Below, one piece after another: positions 1 through 9,292 of a DNA stretch of 64,000 nucleotides. The notes below the pieces were generated by a model, which was not told the origin of the DNA, did not search any database, and saw only the letters and a list, made by a program, of their open reading frames with translations. Numbering within the stretch: position 1 is the first letter of the stretch; the number at the start of each line of letters is the position of its first letter. The stretch is taken from positions 124,001 through 188,000 of the forward strand of contig DAJPGA010000001.1 in assembly GCA_025992895.1 (NCBI GenBank), read 5' to 3'. The position numbers and the translations under genes are program-made. Origin of the DNA: Veillonellaceae bacterium (GTDB lineage Bacteria > Bacillota > Negativicutes > Veillonellales > Dialisteraceae).

Positions 1-205
1 GGATTACAGAGGAAAGCCGATCAGGCTCCAAACGCCCCGGACCGAAGAAGAACAGCTGCGTCAGGAGAATGCCAGACTTCTTGAAGAACAGAAGGATCTT
101 ATAGCAGAGATTGCCCTGCTAAAAAAAAAGATGGAGATAGAGGAAAGGTTGCGTTCCTCGAAGGATTCAGCCTTACTCACCTTCTCAGAGATTTTAAAGC
201 CATAA
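1..205 (+). CDS. IS3-family transposase OrfA, C-terminal part (copy 1)
   Basis: This is the end of OrfA, the DNA-binding half of the transposase; the start lies outside the window. It reads through the leucine-zipper-like segment (EEQLRQENARLLEEQKDL) that multimerises OrfA in IS3 elements, and stops at 203-205. A run of nine A followed by G (121-130) is the presumed -1 frameshift site that joins OrfA to OrfB. The sequence matches copies 3 and 4. Confidence 0.85.
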   Translation, partial: DYRGKPIRLQTPRTEEEQLRQENARLLEEQKDLIAEIALLKKKMEIEERLRSSKDSALLTFSEILKP

Positions 206-1077
206 AAGAAGTCCATGAAGAAACCAACATCTCCATAGAAAGTCTCTGCCGACTCTCAAAGGTCTCCCGGGCAGCTTATTACGGATGGCTGAATCATATT
301 AAGAGCGGCCGTGAACTGCTGAGAGAAAAGGTCGCACAGGAGGTCATGAAAACCCATCAGGAATATCCGGATATGGGATACCGCCGGATTAACGATTGGA
401 TCAAGAAGGATGACAACATCAATATAAATGTAAGCGACAGTCTGGTTCTTCGTATCATGCGGATACTTAATATTAAGTCCGTGATCAAGTACAAGACCGA
501 TGGTTGCACTCGTAACGCAAAGGATCCAAAGTACATTTTTGAAAACCTGCTGAACCGTGACTTTGATGCCGGCGTGTCCAATGCAAGATGGATGACGGAT
601 GTCACTGAATTCAAGTACACAACTGCTGATGGAGTTTTGCACAAGTTATATTTAAGCGCGATTATTGACGGCCATGATCGCCGGATTGTCTCTTATGTCA
701 TCGGCGACAGGAACAATACTGCACTGGCTTTTGAGACAATGGAAAAGGCACTTAAAGAGAATCCTGGAGAACATCCAATGATTCATACCGACCGCGGATT
801 CCAGTATACAAGCAACGGATTCCATAAGATTGTTGAAAAAGCAGGACTGGTTCACAGCATGTCCCGTGTAGGCTGCTGTGCAGACAACGGTCTGATGGAA
901 GGGTTCTGGGGAATGCTGAAGCGCGAACGTTACTACACACGTAAATTCACCAGCCGTAAAGCAGTGGTAAGCATGATCAACGGCTACATCTACTTCTACA
1001 ACAACAAACGCATTCAGCGCAAATTACATCTTTTAGCTCCAATGGAAGTATTCAACGCAGCTCCAATGGCTGCATGA
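130..1077 (+). CDS. IS3-family transposase OrfB, integrase catalytic domain (copy 1)
   Basis: OrfB carries the DDE catalytic core (rve superfamily) and is expected to be made as an OrfAB fusion by -1 slippage on the A9G run at 121-130; the listed start is the first codon after the slip, not an initiation codon. The N-terminal HTH_21-like part includes VSRAAYYGWLN. Catalytic acidic residues sit in MTDVTEF, in the HTDRGFQYTS block, and the Glu in DNGLMEGFWGMLKRE, the usual IS3 signature. The copy is intact to its stop. Confidence 0.9.
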   Translation, partial: DGDRGKVAFLEGFSLTHLLRDFKAIKEVHEETNISIESLCRLSKVSRAAYYGWLNHIKSGRELLREKVAQEVMKTHQEYPDMGYRRINDWIKKDDNININVSDSLVLRIMRILNIKSVIKYKTDGCTRNAKDPKYIFENLLNRDFDAGVSNARWMTDVTEFKYTTADGVLHKLYLSAIIDGHDRRIVSYVIGDRNNTALAFETMEKALKENPGEHPMIHTDRGFQYTSNGFHKIVEKAGLVHSMSRVGCCADNGLMEGFWGMLKRERYYTRKFTSRKAVVSMINGYIYFYNNKRIQRKLHLLAPMEVFNAAPMAA

Positions 1078-1142
1078 TTAAGATTAAAGTACGATTAGAT
1101 TTTTTATGATATTTATTTGTCTGTATTAACAAATCCGCACCA

Positions 1143-1716
1143 CCTTCTCCTGCCGGAGCAAGGTAAAAGGCAATTCTTCCCTCCGTCGGGGGCAGCTTCA
1201 CAAGGAATAAAGAAAAGATTTCCAATCTGATTTATTTTTGACCTTTTGTACCCTATCCCATACGCCCTTCCCCGTCTGGGAAGGTCAACACCCTTAAACC
1301 AGCCTGCGGCTGAGGGAAAACCAGAAAACCCCGCAGATGTTAATAGCCGTTCGCGCCAATGCGGAAGGTTTTGACCTGCCCCAGCGGGGAAGGAGTACCG
1401 GCCTTCAACTGTTGCCGGGAAAGGGGTGCAGTATTCATTGGTTTTTATAAAAGGTTCGTCGAGCAGCGCGAGGTTGGCGTGTTTTCCCATTCGCACCTTA
1501 GGGCGGTTGTACGGTAGTTATATAAGAGCTTTCCTTCTAATCTTTATTAATCTAAGAGCGCACCTTGGCATTTAAACCGCGCCGCGGGCGCAACAAAAAA
1601 AGGACCCTCGATGGGTGGCCTTGCTCCGGCAGGAGAAGGGGACCGCTTGCGGTGGATACAGTAGTTCCACGCGGTTTTACCGCGGTTTTCCGGTGTCGTC
1701 AGCGCAGTCTGACAAC
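1143..1716. repeat. Mosaic of intergenic hairpin repeats
   Basis: No gene is seen here. The stretch is built from modules found in most other gaps of the window: the foot of the CCTTCTCC..GGAGCAAGG hairpin where the IS sits, the ACAAGGAATAAAGAAAAGAT block (about 1200), the CTTCCCCGTCTGGGAAGG hairpin (about 1267), the AACCAGCCTGCGGCTGA hairpin (about 1298), and an AGCGCACCTTGGC piece (about 1556). At about 1595 the left half of the downstream terminator (AAAAAAAGGACCCTCGA) appears a first time, interrupted by about 120 bp of repeat, before the intact copy at 1717. Confidence 0.75.
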
Positions 1717-1747
1717 AAAAAAAGGACCCTCGACGAGTCCTTTTTTT
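1717..1747 (-). terminator. Intrinsic terminator of the mnmG-rsmG unit
   Basis: The arms AAAAAAAGGAC and GTCCTTTTTTT enclose a short loop, 27 bp past the rsmG stop. It is symmetrical, with T runs for both strands. Confidence 0.85.
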
Positions 1748-1773
1748 GTAACAACTATTATTCCTTTATTCCC

Positions 1774-2484
1774 CTATTCCCCCAGTATCGGTTTCTTTTC
1801 TGCGATGCCGATTTTTCTTGGATAGGTCTTGGGGCATGGGGCTGTTTTCCTGATATAGAGGATACAGCGTTTTTCTCCTGTGGGAAGTTCGAGGTTTTTG
1901 ACTTCTTCTACTTCTGCGTTGAGTTCGCGGAGGATTTTGCCGGATTCCTTGAGTTCATCTAAGGCGCCGGGGCCTTTCATGGCTGCGAAGACGCCGCCGA
2001 CTTTGACGAATGGGAGGGCCCATTCGGAGATGACGGGGAGCATTTTCACGGCTCTGGCTGTGACGATGTCGAAGGATTCTCTGGTTTTTCTTCTTCTTCC
2101 GCCTTCTTCGGCGCGGATGTGAAGGCACTTGACGTTTTTGATGCCTAGTTTCTGGCATGCGTTTTCGACGAAGGTGAGTTTTTTCTGGATGGAATCTGCC
2201 AGGACTGCCTGGATGTCAGGTCTCAGGATGGCAAGGGGTACGCCGGGGAATCCGGCGCCTGTGCCAAGGTCCAGGAGTTTTGCGTTTTCTGGAAAATACT
2301 TTTCGTCATAGACGGTCAGTGAATCGTAGACGTTCTTGATCAGACTCTCCTCAGGGTCTTTGATGCCCGTCAAATTGATCTTTCCGCTCATTTCCATGAC
2401 GAGGTCATTGTAAGCGAAGAGTTTCTGCGCGGCGTCCTCTCGCCCCGCAAGTACGGGCAGCTGCATCATTTCTGCGATTGTCAT
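1774..2484 (-). CDS. rsmG: 16S rRNA (guanine-527-N7)-methyltransferase RsmG
   Basis: RsmG (GidB) methylates N7 of G527 in 16S rRNA, using S-adenosylmethionine. The 236-residue protein has the family length and the Rossmann SAM-binding motif LLDLGTGAGFPGVPLA (about residues 70-85), with a preceding NLTGIKDPEE segment typical of the family. The ATG at 2484 is preceded by AAAGGGG at good spacing. It lies 47 bp downstream of mnmG on the same strand, the common mnmE-mnmG-rsmG order, and is the last gene before a terminator. Loss of RsmG causes low-level streptomycin resistance in other bacteria (family knowledge). Confidence 0.96.
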   Translation of the reverse strand: MTIAEMMQLPVLAGREDAAQKLFAYNDLVMEMSGKINLTGIKDPEESLIKNVYDSLTVYDEKYFPENAKLLDLGTGAGFPGVPLAILRPDIQAVLADSIQKKLTFVENACQKLGIKNVKCLHIRAEEGGRRRKTRESFDIVTARAVKMLPVISEWALPFVKVGGVFAAMKGPGALDELKESGKILRELNAEVEEVKNLELPTGEKRCILYIRKTAPCPKTYPRKIGIAEKKPILGE

Positions 2485-2531
2485 ATGTTTCCCCTTTCAA
2501 ACCGGAGCCTTGCGGCTCATTTCCCTTATAA

Positions 2532-4403
2532 TTATTTTTCGGCTTTTCTTCTCTTAATATAAACCATCAGGACGGACATGTCAGCTGGTGATACGCCGGA
2601 GATGCGGGAGGCCTGTCCGAGTGAGAGCGGACGGACTTCGTCGAGTTTCTGGCGTGCTTCGATGGAGATGCCATCCATGTGGAGGTAGTCGATGTCAGCG
2701 GGCATTTTCTCGCTTTCCATCTTGGCTGCTTTCCTGACGGCTGCTTCCTGGCGTGCGATGTAGCCTTCGTATTTGACGGTGATTTCCATTTCCTCTATGG
2801 CTTCAGGGTCAAATTCGGGGCATCCCAGGATTTCAATCATTTTTCTGTATGTCATTTCCGGGCGTTTCAGGATCTGGTCGGCGCCGATGCCTGTGGTGAG
2901 CGGGGCTGTGCCTGCTTTTTCGAGGGCTTCGTTGATTTCCGGCTTCGGTGTGAAGCGCGCGGTGCGGATGTATTCCATGGCGTCCTCGAAGTTTTTCTTT
3001 CTTCTGAGGAAATGTTCATATCTTGCGTCGTTGACGAGGCCGATCTGTCTGCCTTTTTCGGTGAGGCGCAGGTCTGCATTGTCCTGACGGAGGATGAGGC
3101 GGTATTCGCTGCGGCTTGTCATCATGCGGTACGGCTCGTTGGTGCCTTTGGTGACGAGGTCGTCAATGAGTGCGCCTGTGTAGGCTTCGTGGCGGCCGAG
3201 GATGAAGGGATCTTTTCCCTGAATCTTGAGGGCTGCGTTGATGCCTGCCATGAGGCCCTGTGCTGCGGCTTCTTCGTATCCGCTGGTGCCGTTGGCCTGG
3301 CCGGCGGAGTAGAGGCCCGGGAGTTTCTTGAGCTCGAGGGTCGGGTAGAGCTGGAGCGGATCGAGGAGGTCATACTCGATGGCGTAGGCCGGGCGCATGA
3401 CTTTCACGTCTTCGAGGCCCGGGATGGTGCGCAGGAAGGCGTACTGGACGTCAATCGGCATGGATGTGGACATGCCCTGGACGTACATTTCATTCGTATC
3501 AAGGCCTTCCGGCTCGATGAAGAGCTGGTGGCGTTTCTTGTCGGCAAAGCGTACGACTTTGTCTTCGATAGACGGGCAGTAGCGGGCGCCGACACCGTGG
3601 ATGAGGCCTGCGTACTTAGGCGCACGCATGAGGTTGTCGCGGATGATCTGGTGGGTCTCTTCATTCGTGTAGGTGAGCCAGCAGTTTCTCTGGTTCCTGT
3701 CTTCTCTTTCGTTCATGAAGGAGAAGGCATGGTTCTGCGGGTCGCCTTCTTCGAGCTGCATGTGGTCCAAGTGAAGGCTTCTGATGTCGACGCGGCTCGG
3801 TGTGCCTGTCTTGAAGCGGAGGATCTTGATGCCTCTCTTCTTGAGGTTTTCGGAGAGTCCGACGGATGGTCTCATGCCGTTCGGACCGCCGGAGTACATG
3901 GTCTCGCCGATGATGATTTCGCTGTCGAGGTAGGTGCCTGTGCAGAGGATGACTGCCTTGGCGCGGTATTCTTCATGGAGTTCGGTCGTGATGCCGACGC
4001 ATTTGCCGTCTTCGACGATGATGTCCATGACCTGGACCTGCTTGAGGTCGAGGTTGTCGGTGTTTTCGACGACTTTCTTCATGTAGCGGTGGTATTCGCT
4101 CTTGTCGGACTGGGCGCGGAGGGCATAGACAGCCGGGCCTTTTCCAAGGTTGAGCATGCGCATCTGGATGGCGGTAGCATCGGCAGCGATGCCCATCTCT
4201 CCTCCCAGTGCGTCGATTTCCTTGACGAGATGACTCTTGCCCGGTCCGCCGATGGCAGGATTGCAAGGCATCATGGCCACGTTCTCGAGTGAAATCGTGG
4301 TAAGGAGCGTCTTCATGCCCATCCGGGCAGCAGCAAGCGCCGCCTCGCATCCGGCATGGCCGGCGCCGACCACGATCACGTCATACGTATCTATCAGATA
4401 CAT
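2532..4403 (-). CDS. mnmG: tRNA uridine-34 5-carboxymethylaminomethyl modification enzyme MnmG
   Basis: MnmG (GidA) is the FAD- and NADH-dependent partner of MnmE; the complex builds the (carboxymethyl)aminomethyl group on U34 of tRNAs reading NNA/NNG codons. The 623-residue protein starts with the dinucleotide-binding motif [17 protein letters not shown] (residues 9-25) and contains [17 protein letters not shown] and the family block [20 protein letters not shown]. The C-terminal helical domain binds tRNA and MnmE. The ATG follows AGAAGGATACCC. Its partner gene mnmE is upstream on the same strand but separated by about 850 bp of repeats. Confidence 0.97.
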   Translation of the reverse strand: MYLIDTYDVIVVGAGHAGCEAALAAARMGMKTLLTTISLENVAMMPCNPAIGGPGKSHLVKEIDALGGEMGIAADATAIQMRMLNLGKGPAVYALRAQSDKSEYHRYMKKVVENTDNLDLKQVQVMDIIVEDGKCVGITTELHEEYRAKAVILCTGTYLDSEIIIGETMYSGGPNGMRPSVGLSENLKKRGIKILRFKTGTPSRVDIRSLHLDHMQLEEGDPQNHAFSFMNEREDRNQRNCWLTYTNEETHQIIRDNLMRAPKYAGLIHGVGARYCPSIEDKVVRFADKKRHQLFIEPEGLDTNEMYVQGMSTSMPIDVQYAFLRTIPGLEDVKVMRPAYAIEYDLLDPLQLYPTLELKKLPGLYSAGQANGTSGYEEAAAQGLMAGINAALKIQGKDPFILGRHEAYTGALIDDLVTKGTNEPYRMMTSRSEYRLILRQDNADLRLTEKGRQIGLVNDARYEHFLRRKKNFEDAMEYIRTARFTPKPEINEALEKAGTAPLTTGIGADQILKRPEMTYRKMIEILGCPEFDPEAIEEMEITVKYEGYIARQEAAVRKAAKMESEKMPADIDYLHMDGISIEARQKLDEVRPLSLGQASRISGVSPADMSVLMVYIKRRKAEK

Positions 4404-4509
4404 GGGTATCCTTCTTTCTGATTCAAAAAAAGCAAAGCAGAGTGTTTCGTAAGAAGAAATTCTGCTCTATTCACAATACCATATTATATAAGAAAAATAG
4501 CTCTATTTC

Positions 4510-5160
4510 AAAGTATAGGGCAGAAAAATAAAAAGAGGATGCAAAGGGACATCCTCTGGATTGAACCTTGGGGGAGAATTGATAAAACCAAACAACCGAG
4601 CTGCGCTCGTGGGAAATCAACCCTATCCACCGCGAAGCGGTCCCCCTTCCCCGTCTGGGAAGGCGAGTTTAAAACCAGACAACCGAGCTGCGCTCGAGGG
4701 GCTTCACCTTTTGAAAACCACAAAACCAGCCTTCGGCTGAGGAAATGCAACTCATCCGACCCGTACACAAACTTCCGAGTCATTCTTGCTCTCACCATCA
4801 TTGTCAACTGGTATACGGCCCACCTTCCCTTCCAGGGCAAGGTCAAAGGCCATCAGCTTCCCCTAACGGGACGCCTTTCCCGGTTTGCTTGTTTTCCCTT
4901 TGCGCAGCAAATAAGTGGTGTTGACCTTCCCAGACGGGGAAGGAGGGCCACAAGGTGGCGGTTAGGGTTGATTACCAACAGCCGCAGGCTGGTTGTATGG
5001 TGTTCCAATTCGCGCTCCGCCGCGGTTGTTTTATGAGTTTAAAACAAATTAGATTTGAACTCTTTCTTTTATCATCATGAAGCTGCCCCCAACGGAGGGA
5101 AGTGCCCGAAGGGCGAAAGGGGTGCAGTTTCTAAAAATCTTTTAGATATTAAAGCGTACC
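4510..5160. repeat. Mosaic of intergenic hairpin repeats between mnmG and mnmE
   Basis: No gene is supported here. Recognisable modules: CTGCGCTCGTGG and related hairpins, CCACCGCGAAGCGGTCCCCC, CTTCCCCGTCTGGGAAGG, AACCAGCCTTCGGCTGA, and at about 5080-5130 the block CTGCCCCCAACGGAGGGAAG followed by TGCCCGAAGGGCGAAAGGGG, which recurs near 10000 and 63210. A CCTTCCCTTCCAGGGCAAGGTC piece (about 4822, two bases longer in full) recurs near 46510. Confidence 0.75.
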
Positions 5161-5253
5161 TTGGCTTTTTCCTGCGCTGTGGCAGCAGTGCAGGACTCTG
5201 GAATGACGAGAGAAGCGAGTTATTTTCGCCGTTCGTACTTTGGTTTCTTTCTT

Positions 5254-6633
5254 TTATTTCCCTACGCAGAAGCGTTCGAAGATGCCGTTGATGAGTTCAT
5301 CGTCTACGGTGTCGCCTGTGATGGCGCCCATCTGGGTCCAGGCTTCGGTGAGGTCGACTACGATGCAGTCGGCGGGCATACCGTTTCTGACGGATTCGAG
5401 GGCTCTTTCTACACTTGCCAGGGATTTCTTGACGAGGTCTACGTGGCGCAGGTTTGTAAGGAAGAGTTCTCTTCCTGCATCTGCATCCTGGTGGCCTGTG
5501 ATTTTTCTGAGTTCTTCTTTGAGGTCGTCCATGCCGCTTCCGTATTGAGCGGAGAGGCGGATACAGGGGATGTTTCCGGAGAGTTCTCTGACGTCTTCGA
5601 TTTCTGTTTCCTGCGGGAGGTCGTATTTGTTGAGGATGACGATGGCGTTTCTTCCTTTGAGTGAGGAAAGGAGGTTCCTGTCATCCGGGGTGAGCGGCTG
5701 GGAGCCGTCGATGACGGCGAGGATGAGGTCAGCTTTTTCCATGGAGGCTCTGGCTCTTTCGATGCCGATCTGTTCGACGCGGTTGTCTGTCTCACGAAGG
5801 CCGGCTGTGTCCATGAGGACTAAGGGGACGCCGCCGATTTTAATGGATTCTTCGATGGTGTCTCTTGTGGTGCCCGGGATGTCGGTGACGATAGCGCGGT
5901 CTTCCTGGAGGAGGGCGTTCAGGAGGCTGGATTTCCCTGCGTTCGGACGTCCTACGATGGCGGTCCTAAGGCCGTCTTTAATGATGCGTCCTTCTTCGGA
6001 TCTCTGGAGGAGGTCGGCGAGGGATTTCTGGATAGTGACGAGGCCTTCTTCCATCTGTTCGTTGGTGAGGTCTTCGAGGTCTTCTTCGGGATAGTCAATG
6101 GTGACTTCAAGTTTCGTGATGAGGTCGGTCAGTTCGTCGCGGCAGGTGTGGACGAAGCTGGAGAGTTTGCCGGAGAGGTGGCTTTCTGCCTGGGAAAGCG
6201 CAGCGGCGCCCTTGGCTTCGATGACATCCATGACGGCTTCGGCCTGTGTGAGGTCGAGGCGGCCGTTCAGGAAGGCGCGTTTCGTGAATTCGCCTCTGAC
6301 TGCCGGGACGGCGCCGTTTTCAAGGACGAGCGCGAGTGTCTGACGGAGGGCTTCCATGGATCCGTGGATCTGGATTTCGACGACGTCTTCTCCTGTGTAG
6401 GAGTGCGGCGCTTTCATGAATACGGCAAGGCCTTCGTCGACGATGGTTTTGTCTCCTCTGACGACGTGGCCGAAGCGCATGAGGTATGGTGTGGATTCAG
6501 CGAATTTCCCGCCTCTGGCCTGGAATATTTTATCGGCGATGCAGCAGGCGTCGATGCCGCTGATGCGGATGATGCCGATGCCGCCTTCGCCCGGGCTTGT
6601 CGCAATCGCTGCGATGGTTGTTTCTTCGTACAT
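5254..6633 (-). CDS. mnmE: tRNA modification GTPase MnmE
   Basis: MnmE (TrmE) is the G protein that, with MnmG, modifies U34 of certain tRNAs. The 459-residue protein has the N-terminal tetrahydrofolate-binding domain (residues 1-120), a central helical domain, and an inserted G domain with P-loop GRPNAGKSSLLNALL (about 228-242), the switch motif DIPGTTRDT, DTAG and NKYD. It ends in CVGK; this terminal Cys-X-Gly-Lys motif is conserved in MnmE and needed for modification. The ATG follows ACAGGAGTTTTAC. A TATAAT-like box lies about 65-75 bp upstream. Transcription into mnmG would have to cross the repeats at 4510-5160. Confidence 0.97.
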   Translation of the reverse strand: MYEETTIAAIATSPGEGGIGIIRISGIDACCIADKIFQARGGKFAESTPYLMRFGHVVRGDKTIVDEGLAVFMKAPHSYTGEDVVEIQIHGSMEALRQTLALVLENGAVPAVRGEFTKRAFLNGRLDLTQAEAVMDVIEAKGAAALSQAESHLSGKLSSFVHTCRDELTDLITKLEVTIDYPEEDLEDLTNEQMEEGLVTIQKSLADLLQRSEEGRIIKDGLRTAIVGRPNAGKSSLLNALLQEDRAIVTDIPGTTRDTIEESIKIGGVPLVLMDTAGLRETDNRVEQIGIERARASMEKADLILAVIDGSQPLTPDDRNLLSSLKGRNAIVILNKYDLPQETEIEDVRELSGNIPCIRLSAQYGSGMDDLKEELRKITGHQDADAGRELFLTNLRHVDLVKKSLASVERALESVRNGMPADCIVVDLTEAWTQMGAITGDTVDDELINGIFERFCVGK

Positions 6634-6827
6634 GTAAAACTCCTGTCTTTACGCGGATTTTCCGTACAATGTGTCTGTAATATTGAAAAAATTATATATT
6701 ATCTTATTGTAACAGATACAGGGGAAATTTCCATAGCTGTTTTACGGAATTGATGGCTATTCTCATATATGTTTTCAAATCTTTCTATATTTGTTATAAT
6801 AATAATGTACATTCAGGGTTACAACTA

Positions 6828-6844
6828 TTTTTCGCCGACTTATT
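6828..6844 (+). promoter_or_regulatory. 17-bp motif shared with the cupin gene upstream region
   Basis: TTTTTCGCCGACTTATT lies 47 bp before the AraC-family gene. The identical 17-mer lies 29 bp before the cupin gene at 33949. A candidate -10 (TTATAAT) is at about 6795, which would put the motif downstream of the transcription start. It may be the operator of the AraC-family protein, but that is inference. Confidence 0.45.
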
Positions 6845-6890
6845 TTTATAACAATCGTACTCTATCGCTTTTTTGGATAAGGAGACTTTC

Positions 6891-7781
6891 ATGGATAAAC
6901 CATTCACGATTCTGCCGGACGCGCCTGCCATGCCGGGTGCGAAAACCTCGCCTTTCTATGTGCAGACGGAGCAGAAGGGCGAGCAGAAATCATACAGAAC
7001 CATCACTCACTGGCACGACGAGCTGGAATGTCTGACGATCCTGGACGGGACGCTGGATTTCCAGCTGAACGAATCCGTCATTTCCCTGCAGAAGGGTTCG
7101 ACGCTGATTGTCCTTCCCGGGACGATCCACAGGAATCTGCCGAAGCCGGAGGACACGGTCTTCATGCGCATTCTGGCCAATCCTGCGCTCCTCACGGCGA
7201 ATGAGGAAATCCGGGAGAAGCTGGTCCGCCCGCTCCTCCAGAATGCCAGCCGGGAGTATTTCTACATCCCTGCGGGCTCGGATGACGCACCCAAGGTGCA
7301 GCGTCTTTTACGGGAACTGCAGGCTTCCAAGGACAGCAAGGAGCCGGCAGCGCCTTTCCGCACGGTGGCTCTCATCCACATGCTTCTTTACTACCTCTAC
7401 CGCTCGTTCCCTCCGATGCTGAATGCGCTCCCGCAGCCTTCTTTCTCGGACCGCGCTGTCCAGAAGGACATGGTCCATTTCATTCATGAGCATTACCAGG
7501 AAAAGATCACGCTGGCGGACATTTCCGCAGCCGGCAAGGTGTCCCGCAGCAAGTGCTGCTCGCTTTTCAAGATTTACATGGGCAGCTCGCCGATTGACTT
7601 CGTGAATGACTACCGCCTCGAGGTCAGCCGCTCGCTTCTCCAGTACACGGACACCTCTGTCGCAGACATCGCTTTCAACTGCGGCTTCACGAGCCAGAGC
7701 TATTTCACCAAGCTCTTCAGCCGGACGTTCCACATGACTCCTACGGAATTTAGGAATAGTACAAAGAAAATCTCTATATAA
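6891..7781 (+). CDS. AraC-family transcriptional regulator with N-terminal cupin domain
   Basis: A 296-residue regulator. The N-terminal half is an AraC-type cupin (HWHDELECLTILDGTLDF at about residues 38-55, with PGTIHRNLPK closing the barrel). The C-terminal 100 residues hold two helix-turn-helix units: ITLADISAAGKVSRSKCCSL and VADIAFNCGFTSQSYFTKLF, the latter being the classic AraC signature, followed by FHMTPTEFRN. The frame is open from a TTG at 6873, but AAGGAG sits 6 nt before the ATG at 6891, so I chose that start. The ligand is not evident. It may act on its own promoter and on the cupin gene at 33949, which share a 17-mer. Confidence 0.9.
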   Translation: MDKPFTILPDAPAMPGAKTSPFYVQTEQKGEQKSYRTITHWHDELECLTILDGTLDFQLNESVISLQKGSTLIVLPGTIHRNLPKPEDTVFMRILANPALLTANEEIREKLVRPLLQNASREYFYIPAGSDDAPKVQRLLRELQASKDSKEPAAPFRTVALIHMLLYYLYRSFPPMLNALPQPSFSDRAVQKDMVHFIHEHYQEKITLADISAAGKVSRSKCCSLFKIYMGSSPIDFVNDYRLEVSRSLLQYTDTSVADIAFNCGFTSQSYFTKLFSRTFHMTPTEFRNSTKKISI

Positions 7782-7801
7782 GACTATTTTTAGCAATATC
7801 G

Positions 7802-7841
7802 TCGCGAAATCCCTTTTTTTCTTCGGATTTCGCGATTTTTT
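7802..7841 (+). terminator. Intrinsic terminator after the AraC-family gene
   Basis: TCGCGAAATCC pairs perfectly with GGATTTCGCGA (11 bp), followed by TTTTTT, 20 bp after the stop codon. Confidence 0.88.
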
Positions 7842-7865
7842 ATTGAAAATTTATATGCAAATAAT

Positions 7866-7893
7866 TTGCTATATCGAAAAGTGATGATATAAT
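7866..7893 (+). promoter_or_regulatory. Promoter of nhaA
   Basis: TTGCTA and TATAAT are separated by 16 bp; the -10 is extended (TGATATAAT). It gives a leader of about 150 nt before nhaA that contains no ORF and short hairpins; I could not match it to a riboswitch class. Confidence 0.6.
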
Positions 7894-8050
7894 ATAAGTG
7901 GATATAGATAAACACGAATGTGTTACCCCTACTATAACTCCATCTTTCCAGGGAAAGGATCTGTTGCGTACGTACAGGAAGTGACAAATCCTTTTCTTAT
8001 ACGGAAATGTTCCTTTCTCTCCAAAGAGAAGCTAAAGCGGAGGTTAACCT

Positions 8051-9229
8051 ATGAATCCACTCGTATTCTTCTTTCAATCTGCGTCGGCGGGCGGAGTGCT
8101 CCTCTTCCTGGCCGCGATCCTGGGCCTTGTGATGGCGAATACCGGTCTTGCTCCTTACTACGAGCATTTCCTTCATGCTGAGCTAGGTCCTCTTCCTGTG
8201 CACTTATGGATCAATGATGTGCTGATGGCCATCTTCTTCCTGCAGGTGGGACTGGAAGTGAAACGAGAAATGATCCATGGCGAGCTGAACACGAATGCCA
8301 AGCGCTTCCTGCCGGGCATCGGGGCCTTCTTCGGGCTCATCTGTCCGGCCATCGTCTACACGATCGTGAATTTCTCTTATCCTGAGTATCTCTCCGGCTG
8401 GGCCATCCCGACGGCGACCGACATCGCGTTTGCGATCGGCATCGTCTCCGTCCTGGGCTCCCGGGTTCCCATATCCATGAAAGTCTTCCTGACGACTCTG
8501 GCCGTCATGGATGATCTCATGGCCATCGTCATCATTGCTCTCTTCTACACGCAGGAACTTGCGTGGATGTACCTTCTTGGCGCAGCGGCGGTCACGGCTC
8601 TCCTTTTCTACATCAACAGAATCGGTTACATCCGTCCGATCCCCTACCTCATGCTTGGCATCGTCCTCTGGTACTGCGTCTTCCGCTCGGGACTTCATGC
8701 GACACTGGCAGGCGTCATCCTCGCCTCCGCCATTCCCTTCCGCGGCATGCGGGAAGGACGCACAGTCTCCCCGGTACAGGAATGGGAGCATGCCCTTACG
8801 AACTGGGTCACTTTCCTCATCGTGCCCCTCTTCGGATTTGCAAATACCGGTGTTTATCTCGGTCATTTCCAGATCTCGGATCTGTTCCAGCCCGTGGTCC
8901 TTGGCATCGCCATCGGACTATTCCTGGGCAAGCAGGTCGGAGTCTTCGGGACAATGTATATCCTAGTCAAAACAAAACTGGTTCCCATGCCGGCAGCTGC
9001 GACCTGGACACATGTCTACGGCATAGCACTCTGCTGCGGCATCGGCTTCACGATGAGTCTTTTCGTCGACCTTCTCGCATTTCCCCCGGGCGACGCCCGC
9101 GAACTTGCGAAAGTCGGCATATTCCTCGGATCACTTCTATCCGGCATCGCCGGGTACCTGGTTCTCCGCTTCGCGGCAAAGCCTCACCCACAAAATTTGG
9201 AGGCAAGTCCGATAACCAACGTGAATTAA
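8051..9229 (+). CDS. nhaA: Na+/H+ antiporter NhaA
   Basis: NhaA exchanges protons for sodium or lithium across the inner membrane. The 392-residue length is typical, and the protein is almost entirely hydrophobic helices. The family core is present: GWAIPTATDIAFAIGIVSVL, then VMDDLMAIVIIALFYT (about residues 150-165) with the Asp-Asp pair that binds the ion, and CCGIGFTMSLFVDLLAF near the C terminus. AAGCGGAGG lies about 9 nt before the ATG. The gene has its own promoter and no partner genes. Confidence 0.96.
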   Translation: MNPLVFFFQSASAGGVLLFLAAILGLVMANTGLAPYYEHFLHAELGPLPVHLWINDVLMAIFFLQVGLEVKREMIHGELNTNAKRFLPGIGAFFGLICPAIVYTIVNFSYPEYLSGWAIPTATDIAFAIGIVSVLGSRVPISMKVFLTTLAVMDDLMAIVIIALFYTQELAWMYLLGAAAVTALLFYINRIGYIRPIPYLMLGIVLWYCVFRSGLHATLAGVILASAIPFRGMREGRTVSPVQEWEHALTNWVTFLIVPLFGFANTGVYLGHFQISDLFQPVVLGIAIGLFLGKQVGVFGTMYILVKTKLVPMPAAATWTHVYGIALCCGIGFTMSLFVDLLAFPPGDARELAKVGIFLGSLLSGIAGYLVLRFAAKPHPQNLEASPITNVN

Positions 9230-9292
9230 GCCGGCCATTCCCCTGCATAGAACCGGATGCGGCACCCGCCGCCGGGGGGAAAGGGAACCATC

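Larger units (their letters stand above)
1..1142 (+). mobile_element. IS3-family insertion sequence, copy 1 (left part outside window)
   Basis: This is the right-hand part of an element that occurs three more times in full (14981-16709, 19503-21230, 25360-27087). The right end is recognised from the shared terminus ending in CCGCACCA, after which the four copies diverge. The reverse complement of this end (TGGTGCGG) and the left end of the full copies (TGGTATGATT) both start TGGT, so the element has the TG...CA tips typical of IS3. The right flank (CCTTCTCC) is a piece of the intergenic hairpin repeat, as for copies 2 and 4. Confidence 0.93.

Noticed and set aside
2679..4292. Long open frame opposite mnmG (537 codons, plus strand)
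   Set aside because: Shadow of the GC-rich minus-strand gene: no ribosome binding site, Phe/Val/Asp-rich nonsense composition.
7894..8050. Riboswitch in the nhaA leader
   Set aside because: The leader is long enough and has hairpins, but I could not match any known consensus; a covariance-model search would be decisive.
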